Shown piece by piece: positions 58,292 to 64,000 of a DNA stretch of 64,000 nt. The stretch spans positions 53,904,953 through 53,968,952 of the forward strand of contig NC_090021.1 of assembly GCF_037176765.1 (NCBI RefSeq), given 5' to 3'. Made by a program: the position numbers and the translations under genes. The notes beneath the pieces are model-generated. The model did not search any database and was not told the DNA's origin. It was given only the letters and a program-made list of their open reading frames with translations. The DNA is from Anolis sagrei. Lineage: Eukaryota > Chordata > Lepidosauria > Squamata > Anolidae. Each line of letters opens with the position of its first letter. The first letter of the stretch is position 1.

Positions 58292-61142
58292 ACTAATCTG
58301 ATAAGACTGACCATTAATGCTTTGAGTGAATTCCTGTCTGGCAGCAGTGACTCTGTTACAGTGTATTTATTTCATTCATATGCTACCTTTCTCTGAGTGA
58401 GAACCAAAGCAGCTCACAAAAAAATCAGTTAAAACCTGATGAACAATTCAAATCTTCATTTAAAACTGTATACAATTAGTTAAAAAGAACACAAAATTCC
58501 TATAAACAAATAGTGTATATCCCAGTAAAAAGCCTCTCTACACAATTATAATTATCATAGGAATTAAAACCATATTTTATTTAGAGGACAGTTTCCTTGA
58601 GGTTAACAATGAAGAATACAGACATCTATAGAAAATTTGCTACACTCTGCATGAATTGTATATCCATAATACTGTACATTTTCAGTTCACTGTATTATGA
58701 TTCTAAATGTGACATTTCTAATTTTTAATTTGAGATTTCCTAAGGGAACTTTCACAAGTGCTATGCATTAGTTCTCTGAAAATCTCATATTTTACTTTAA
58801 ACTACATGTAAAGTATTTCTGATACCTCCTCTGCTTTTTAGTAACCTATATACATTTTGTCCTATATCCAAAGATGTGATGTTGCAAACTGGGCTTGGAA
58901 TTTCAAGTTCTATACCTCCTTTCAATCAAACTGCAAACTAGAGGTCTCACACGCCTTATCCTGCTTCCAATATTTTAAAGCCCAGAATTTAATATGACAA
59001 AAATGGCATATTTATCATGTAAGAAAACATTAGGCAGTAGAGCCTAATGACATGGACTCAGGGAATGTTATCCTCAGTTTCCACATCTTTTTAAAAAATG
59101 CCAATTTATAACAAAGTATGTACACAAACATGTGAAATAATAGATTTTTTTCAGTAAGGTCACATGAGGACACAGCTATTATGATAGCAATAATTGTGTT
59201 ATTGTGTGGAAGGTACAAAAAGTTATTTTGATATTTTGTAAGTAACAAAAAGGAAGAATGCACTTTAAAGGTCACTTTTTGAGCTACATGACGTATGATG
59301 GAAACCTGACACTCTGCTTGCCAGTACTGTTGGCCATGGTGCCACAATATGAAAGCACCATGTTCTGCATTGCATCAAAGAAACATTAATTGTTTTCTAT
59401 CTGGGCTCCACTTAACAATTCCAGTGAAGGTTCAATTTTCCACTGAAGACTATGTTTAGGGATAGGTTTTAGTTTGCAAGTGACTGATATGAAGGAGTTG
59501 CATGGTCTAGAAAAGGTTATTTTAGCAGAGTGCCACCCTCCACAAAAAAAGAAAAGAAAAGAAAAGAAAAGAAAAGAGACTGACAGTAGATATCATGGGG
59601 ATGAACATCTCCTGATGTGATGAGAGAACTCTTCTTTATACTGTTGATGACATTAGTTGGGACTGTGGGCATTAACTTTGAGAAAATCATGAATATGATG
59701 GTTCATTAGAATCATAGAGTTGGAAGAGACCTCATGGGCCATCCAGTCCAACCCCCTGCCAAAAAGCAGGAATATTGCATTCAAAGCACCCCTGACAGAT
59801 GGCCATCCAGCCTCTGTTTAAAAGCTTCCAAAGAAGGAGCCTCCATCACACTCTGGGGTAGAGAGTTCCACTGCTGAACGGCTCTCACAGTCAGGAAGTT
59901 CTTCCTAATGTTCAGATGGAATCTCCTTTCTTGTAGTTTGAAGCCATTGTTCTGCGTCCTAGTCTCCAGGACAGCAGAAAACAAGCTTGCTCCCTCCTCC
60001 CTATGACTTCCTCTCACATATTAGGAAGAGAAGCAAAGTATTATTGAAAGGGAAAAAATAGGGAGAACAAAAGGAAATCTAACAGCACTTTTAAGATGAA
60101 ATTATTTATATTTTAGAATTGTTCATGGATACCAGTACACTTCACTGTTGACTTTTAACCATGAAAGTTAAAATTGTCCTTGCTCCATTATTGACCTGAG
60201 CTGGTGAGAAAAAGGACTGAGCTCTTGGTATTATCTGAAAATTAGAGGGATGAATCATCCTTTTTATATTGCCCCTTGCTAAGTACATCTATGAGCCAAT
60301 AACATCAGTGTTTGATGGTTATTATTGCTGTTAATGGAGTTGTAATTCATTTATAGTGCAGCCCTAGAAAGATCTACTCAGAATCATGTTTCGTTGAGTT
60401 AATTAGGATTTATTTTTAATAATGCCAATCTATATTTTCAGTTTTGCTACATAGAATTCTGTATCCAATTACAAAGTCTGTGAAACCTTCAACCAGTTGT
60501 GTATAAATGTTAAAAGCAGCAAAGAGAAGACTTAAAAGATTAGGGGAAGAAGGAAAAACATGCAGGAACCAATCTAGAAAACCTTAAGTTAGGTATCGGT
60601 ATCATGACTGTCTTCAGTATATTTTCCTATTTTCATTTTATCAATAGTGGTATGAATGTGCAGAAACCATTTTAATGTTGGGGAAATGAATGATACTATT
60701 TAAATACTATGTTCTTTGCAAAAAAAGTCTAGGACATCAAAACTATTTTCAATATGTCAAACTATACTACAAAAATGTTTCTAATAGGAATGAACTCTTT
60801 ACACATGCCAGCATGTACCTTCTACATTTAAACTTAGATAAATTATGAGCAGGATACCTGTATCATTTGCAGCAGAAGGTTTTTCCTTTAAATCTTCTGA
60901 TATCATTAAACCTATCAAACTCTGGTGTCTCAAGGATTTTTCTGTACTTATGAGCTGAAAGACAAAATCGTATTTTTATCATTTAATACTGTTACTTTTA
61001 AAAGAAATTACATGAAACAAATGTTATGGGAAATAAGCTCTTTTTATTACTTTTAGGAAAATATAAGAACCTCCCAACACTTAATTATAAAACTATGCCA
61101 AAGAATATTTTATAGCTTACCTTGCTTCTGGACATAAGCGGC
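48231..61142 (-). CDS. CNST: CNST, consortin, C-terminal five exons (5' part outside window)
   Basis: Minus-strand exons 61142-61121, 60954-60858, 58183-57324, 51085-50950 and 48436-48231 join with GT-AG ends and agreeing phases into 439 codons plus TAG. The large exon is acidic and Ser-rich and ends DELAKRIEIAE (human DDLAKRIEIAE). The next carries VPTEGLVSILKKR and KRRVRFQE, whose RVRF is a protein phosphatase 1 docking motif; CNST is also listed as PPP1R64. The last encodes a single membrane helix (SCILLILLCIATVFLSIGG) and a short conserved tail after it. Consortin is a trans-Golgi receptor that sorts connexins to the cell surface. The central acidic part diverges strongly from human. Exons for the N-terminal repeat-like region lie right of base 64000. 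Confidence 0.95.
48440..49670. other. CNST last intron, left part
   Basis: Unique AT-rich sequence; open frames here show no family match and are treated as chance. Confidence 0.4.
49673..49710. repeat. (AAT)n microsatellite
   Basis: About 12 AAT units, in the last CNST intron. Confidence 0.85.
49788..50220 (-). mobile_element. L2-type LINE 3' end, antisense
   Basis: (ATC)n then 'ctttatttatatcctgcccc ctcaccaaaagaacttgggg' and 'aattccttcctgaaagtatc tagagagggggcc'. Confidence 0.6.
50535..50667. mobile_element. palindromic hAT MITE
   Basis: Starts CAGTGGTTCCCAACCTTTGG and ends CCAAAGGTTGGGAACCACCA. Flanking 8-mers gtttagag and gtttagtg match at 7 of 8. Confidence 0.7.
50950..51085 (-). CDS. 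CNST: CNST exon with PP1-docking motif
   Basis: Encodes TVPTEGLVSILKKRDDTEGK and SKRRVRFQEMDDTLDQ. Phase 0 in, one base out. This and the last exon make up the conserved consortin C-terminal domain. Confidence 0.95.
51990..52270. mobile_element. hAT end plus perfect 36-bp hairpin
   Basis: 'gcagtggttctcaaactgtg ctccatggagc' is a hAT-type end. Arms at 52134-52169 and 52210-52245 (starting ctaaaagccttttcccctca) are perfect reverse copies around a 40-base loop. Confidence 0.6.
52270..52346 (+). mobile_element. L2-type LINE 3' tail
   Basis: 'gctcccctaagtcccccctc gggggtgagaaggacagggt' then (AAAT)n. Confidence 0.65.
52350..53890. other. CNST intron, unique
   Basis: AT-rich sequence with a G run near 53300; no repeat family recognised and no exon. 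Confidence 0.4.
54040..54266 (+). mobile_element. BovB (RTE) LINE 3' end
   Basis: Encodes the BovB terminal motif KRKRGRPRARWMDGILEVTG and ends 'gaggtcacacagagtcggaa acgactgaatgaatgaacaa'. Confidence 0.85.
54283..54617 (+). mobile_element. Sauria SINE, full length
   Basis: Head 'cccctggtggcacagcaggt taagccactgagctgctg', body 'ctagcagttcgaaaacatgc aaatgtgagtagatcaacag', tail 'cacaactagacttaatgtca aggggaaacc'. It starts 16 bases after the BovB end. Confidence 0.9.
54618..54700 (+). mobile_element. L2-type LINE 3' tail
   Basis: 'gtaagctgccctgagtcctt cttaggagatggtggcagga tacaaataaaag'. The same L2 probably resumes from about 53930-54040, so BovB and SINE landed inside it. Confidence 0.6.
54710..57320. 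other. CNST intron, unique
   Basis: Microsatellite (ACT)n(AAT)n at 55449-55490, a G run near 56270. No exon with matching phase or recognised repeat. Confidence 0.4.
57324..58183 (-). CDS. CNST: CNST large acidic exon
   Basis: 860 nt with one open frame of 286 codons. It includes KDHMEEEQ (human KDHMEEL), SSGDASEDDSRP (human SSEDACEDDSRL), a QQQQQ run, GPEDFFDRFLNGCLKDREES and the final LDELAKRIEIAE. The acceptor is gttgcgtttag and the donor GTAAAT. Mostly low-complexity and probably disordered. Confidence 0.95.
58258..58290. repeat. (GA)n microsatellite
   Basis: About 16 GA units in the CNST intron, 75 bases above the 860-nt exon. Confidence 0.9.
58360..58510 (-). mobile_element. LINE 3' tail, antisense
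   Basis: 'gtatttatttcattcatatg ctacctttctctgagtgaga accaaagcagctcac', worn. Confidence 0.5.
59706..60022 (-). mobile_element. CR1 LINE 3' end
   Basis: On minus it encodes NFLTVRAVQQWNSLPQSVME and APSLEAFKQRLDGHLSG, then 'gggttggactggatggccca tgaggtctcttccaactcta tgattct'. Confidence 0.9.
60025..60855. other. CNST intron, unique
   Basis: No repeat or exon recognised. Confidence 0.4.
60858..60954 (-). CDS. CNST: CNST 97-nt exon
   Basis: Encodes LISTEKSLRHQSLIGLMISE and DLKEKPSAANDT, comparable to human 'AVEKSQERKCSTQLLVSEDPKE'. Phase 0 in, one base out, joining the 860-nt exon to make DTPTW. Confidence 0.85.
61121..61142 (-). CDS. CNST: CNST 22-nt microexon
   Basis: Acceptor ttttttggttgcag and donor GTAAGC flank 22 bases: one base completing a codon, then PLMSRSK. 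This aligns with human PLLSKHK just before IAAVEKS, and the next exon starts LISTEKS. The phase fits exactly. Confidence 0.75.
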
Positions 61143-61144
61143 CT

Positions 61145-62150
61145 GCAACCAAAAAATAAAGTAAAAAAATTAAACAGCTGCTTTCACCCAAATGTTCTTC
61201 ACAACAAACGTCATAAAAACTAGATGACAAATCAGATTTGTTCTCCCCATGCTCTAATATTAGCACAGAAGTTTCCAACACTGAAACATTATCTGTGCCA
61301 GCATAGTTTTAAAGCAGTGAGGCAGACCATATGTTAACATCATTACAAATGCCAATGATCACTAATGGCCCTGAAGGTAGACAAAGTGGTAAAATCAATA
61401 CAGGATGTGAGGAAACCTTACAACAGTTGTTTATACAAATGCCTCCATTAAAAACCCCACATAAACATCCTGAGTTGACTTCTCAATTTGCTGCAGGTTT
61501 CAGCTCAACTTTGGATTTTTTCTGATATTCAGTAGCATTTGCACAATGCATTTATTTTTTCTGTTTTGCTCGGTAATAAGGGCTCTTTTCTCAAGAAGGA
61601 AAATAAATGTGAAATCAAAACTGTCAGCACAGCTCAAAAAGGTTATCCCACAGGCTAACAGGACACTCATTTCCCAACTCAGTTTCTTATGTGAGGAAAA
61701 CAGCACTTTCCCTAACCAAAAGAAATTACAAGAAGCACCCCATTTGTGCTTAAGTATATCCACAGAAAAGAACTCCGGAAAGGCCACTACTCTAAATAGA
61801 AAAAGGTATAGAAAAAGGTGGAGTGAAGTAGAATAGTGAAAAAACCAACAAAATAAAGACTATTCCCTGAAAAAAAAATACAGCTAGCTGATTGGCATTA
61901 CAATGCAATAAAGTTTTCTTTCTATTTGTGTTTTAGACTATCTGAAGTGTACTTGGTGCAGCATCTCTCCATGACCCATGGGGCTCTTACTTTACTAACC
62001 CCCTCCTTTAACATGAGAAGTATGTTTCCCCAATACCTTTTAACCTGAGACTTAATAGCAACATCTTAGTCCTCATCTGATTTTCTGCTTCTCCACTTTC
62101 CTCTGGGGGTTTTCACAGTAATATCTCCTATCCTATCTTTTTTTTAGCTC
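61145..62150. other. CNST intron, open frames without family
   Basis: Several overlapping open frames on plus at 61331-61836 show no known domain. The next upstream CNST exon was looked for and not found. Confidence 0.35.
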
Positions 62151-62153
62151 TAC

Positions 62154-62301
62154 AGGCAGTCCCTATGCTATCCAAAGCTAAGAATATGTATTTTTGGCTG
62201 GAGTTACACTTTAAAAATGTACCTGTTCTGACTTACACAGATATTCAACTTAAGAACAAACCTACAGAACCTATCTTTGTTCATAACTTGGAAACTGCTT
62301 G
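62154..62301. mobile_element. palindromic mariner/pogo-like MITE
   Basis: Left CAGGCAGTCCCTATGCTA and right (reverse) CAAGCAGTTTCCAAGTTATG; inner 'acttaagaacaaacctacag aacc'. TA on each side. Confidence 0.6.
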
Positions 62302-62814
62302 TACTATATCTATTGCTGTTTAGGTCGGCACCAAATGCCTCTAATGAGATTCCATGAGACTTTGTGTTTTGCTGCTGCCCTCCCTCTTTTTTAAAGCTCA
62401 GAGATTTTCTCCTGTTCTCCTCTCCCCCTTTTAAATAGCAGGAGTCTTAGCAGCAATGCCTTAGTCCTCTCCTGTTTTCCTGTCCTCTCTTGCTTCGGGA
62501 ATCTTTATAGCAGCACCCCAGAAAACTGTATTTTTGCCTTTTAAAACAAACCCACAGTACATTATGTCAAGCCTTACTTTTGATTCTAGGCAGCCACCCC
62601 ACTTGGAGTTTTGCTATCAAATTCCACACTTAAATGACAACCAAAACAGTCTGTCAAATTATGAGGAATCTAACATGACAGCCTGATGAATAAATTGATA
62701 CATTCTCTTCACAACTGATTAATGACTAAGTAAAACAAACCCAAAACGAAAACACGTATATGGAATTATTAAACATAAACCTGATAGTTGTGGAATATAA
62801 ACATGGAAAAAGAT

Positions 62815-62874
62815 CATGTAGAATGCAGTCCAATGCAGTGTGGATTCCCACACTGTACTGGACTGCATTCTACA
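62815..62874. repeat. 28-bp-arm hairpin
   Basis: Arms starting atgtagaatgcagtccaatg and its reverse pair at 26 of 28 positions around a 4-base loop. Probably the remains of a small MITE in a CNST intron. Confidence 0.8.
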
Positions 62875-62879
62875 TCAAT

Positions 62880-64000
62880 GTAGAGTGTAAAATACAGTTT
62901 CTGATATGTTCTGTCATAGTTTACTGCTATTCATTGTACCTCTCCCAGAAGCTCAAAAGCAGCCCTGTGAAGTAAGAGTTTAATGGCTGGACAAGGCCTT
63001 GATAGTTGGTGCCCCTAGTCTTAGCCCTTGCTCTTCTTCTAAAGAAGTCAGATGGCTACACAAACTACTCAATATTGTCCCCAAGACTGTGGACTGATCC
63101 TGAGATCTTCTTACATATGTAAATGTTTGGTTACTTAATTACTGGATATCACACGCTGTTTGAAATCCATTGTCCCTCAAGTCAGAAAAACAAAAAGATA
63201 AAGCAAATAAGTTTGTATTGAAGCTCTCCAGATCAGAGAAAATATCATAAAAGATTAATGAGTCATCAATTCAGATTTTAGCCATAGATCCATCTTCATA
63301 CATTCTGAAGGGATTTTTGACTTTTCTATAATGGAAACATTTATAGCAAAATGTCTTGAGACAAGTAGAGCCACCCACTCCTTGGAAATGTTTTAAAAAT
63401 AGAAAAGATCCCCAACAGAAAATTAGAACAGATCCCAATAGTCAGAAAGAAACCAAGGACACAGAATATAAGCCTGTATAATTCCCATTTGAAACACTAT
63501 CCAAAGAAGTCACAAACAAGACCATTACAATGCATTACTGGTCGGAACTGTATTTTCAAGCATTTCTGTGCTTGGAGAACATATTTACTTTAAATTGCAG
63601 ACCTGTCTAGGTAATGATCAAGAACAAAGCTAGATTTTATCTGCTGGTAAAATAACAAAATGCATCAATTATTGCTCCAGCTTTTTAGAAACTGCATGTG
63701 ACAAACTTTATTCTATACAACATGAAACAGAAAGACCAAAACAGCAACAACATTAGAACAGGACAGGCAACCTGCTGCCTTTGGGTCATGTACAACTTGC
63801 TCCTTTCCCCAAGTCTCTTTCACTCATGTTTATATTGTTTTCCTTCCTGTGACATAGCCTGATAAGTGGTTTTAGATGTTTCCTATTACAAAATTCTTGT
63901 TTCGAACTAAACTGTGATGGTTTGGATGTCAGTCATAATGACTTAGCTTTCAATTGGCATTCCTAACATAACCCATTTAAATAATAATAAAATAATTATT
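62880..64000. other. CNST intron, unique
   Basis: No recognised repeat or exon to the end of the window. Confidence 0.4.

Noticed and set aside
61331-61836. Two plus-strand open frames of 64 and 96 codons
   Set aside because: No domain or family, no splice support, and they lie in an AT-rich CNST intron on the opposite strand.

Overview
This is a vertebrate nuclear genome window, most likely from a squamate reptile and probably an iguanian (Anolis-like) lizard. The repeats suggest this: Sauria SINE and a second tRNA-derived SINE, a BovB LINE tail, many L2 and CR1 3' ends, a Penelope-like element, Helitrons with TC and CTAG ends, and a SPIN-like hAT transposon. All three genes are split into exons with GT-AG junctions. 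The species call is an inference from repeats recognised by eye; no search was run. Gene layout: (1) 1529-10417, plus strand, holds the last six coding exons found for a kinesin-3-type motor, best matched to KIF28 (KIF28P, a pseudogene in human). (2) 14446-32611, minus strand, holds a complete SCCPDH gene (saccharopine dehydrogenase-like oxidoreductase). It has 12 coding exons whose phases all close to give 1290 nt, or 429 residues, the same length as human SCCPDH. Its first exon sits in a CpG-rich promoter at about 32.4-32.8 kb. (3) 48231-61142, minus strand, holds the last five coding exons of CNST (consortin), including a 22-nt microexon and the C-terminal membrane segment. The 5' exons of CNST lie beyond the right end. 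CNST then SCCPDH in the same orientation matches my memory of human 1q44; KIF28 converges on SCCPDH from the left. The rest is introns and intergenic DNA with layered transposon insertions. The 10.5-14.3 kb gap between KIF28 and SCCPDH is two L2 tails plus a hAT that itself holds an L2 tail, a mariner-like piece and a MITE. SCCPDH intron 6 carries a near-perfect 543-bp inverted duplication of an L2 fragment ending 68 bp from exon 6. SCCPDH intron 1 carries a Penelope-like element with inverted terminal repeats. The 33-42.9 kb interval is Helitrons, L2 copies, another LINE 3' end and a pogo-like MITE. From 43 to 48.2 kb the sequence is mostly unique and probably includes the CNST 3' UTR. CNST introns hold BovB, Sauria SINE, CR1 and small hairpin elements. 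The three proteins are not known to form one pathway: KIF28 is a motor linked to mitochondria, SCCPDH is a Rossmann-fold membrane-associated protein of unclear substrate, and consortin is a trans-Golgi connexin-sorting receptor. No wholly new system was found. The best leads are the intact-looking KIF28 end, the SCCPDH palindrome, the CNST microexon, a tandem-unit sequence module shared by a hAT and a Helitron, and a SPIN-like element that would imply horizontal transfer.
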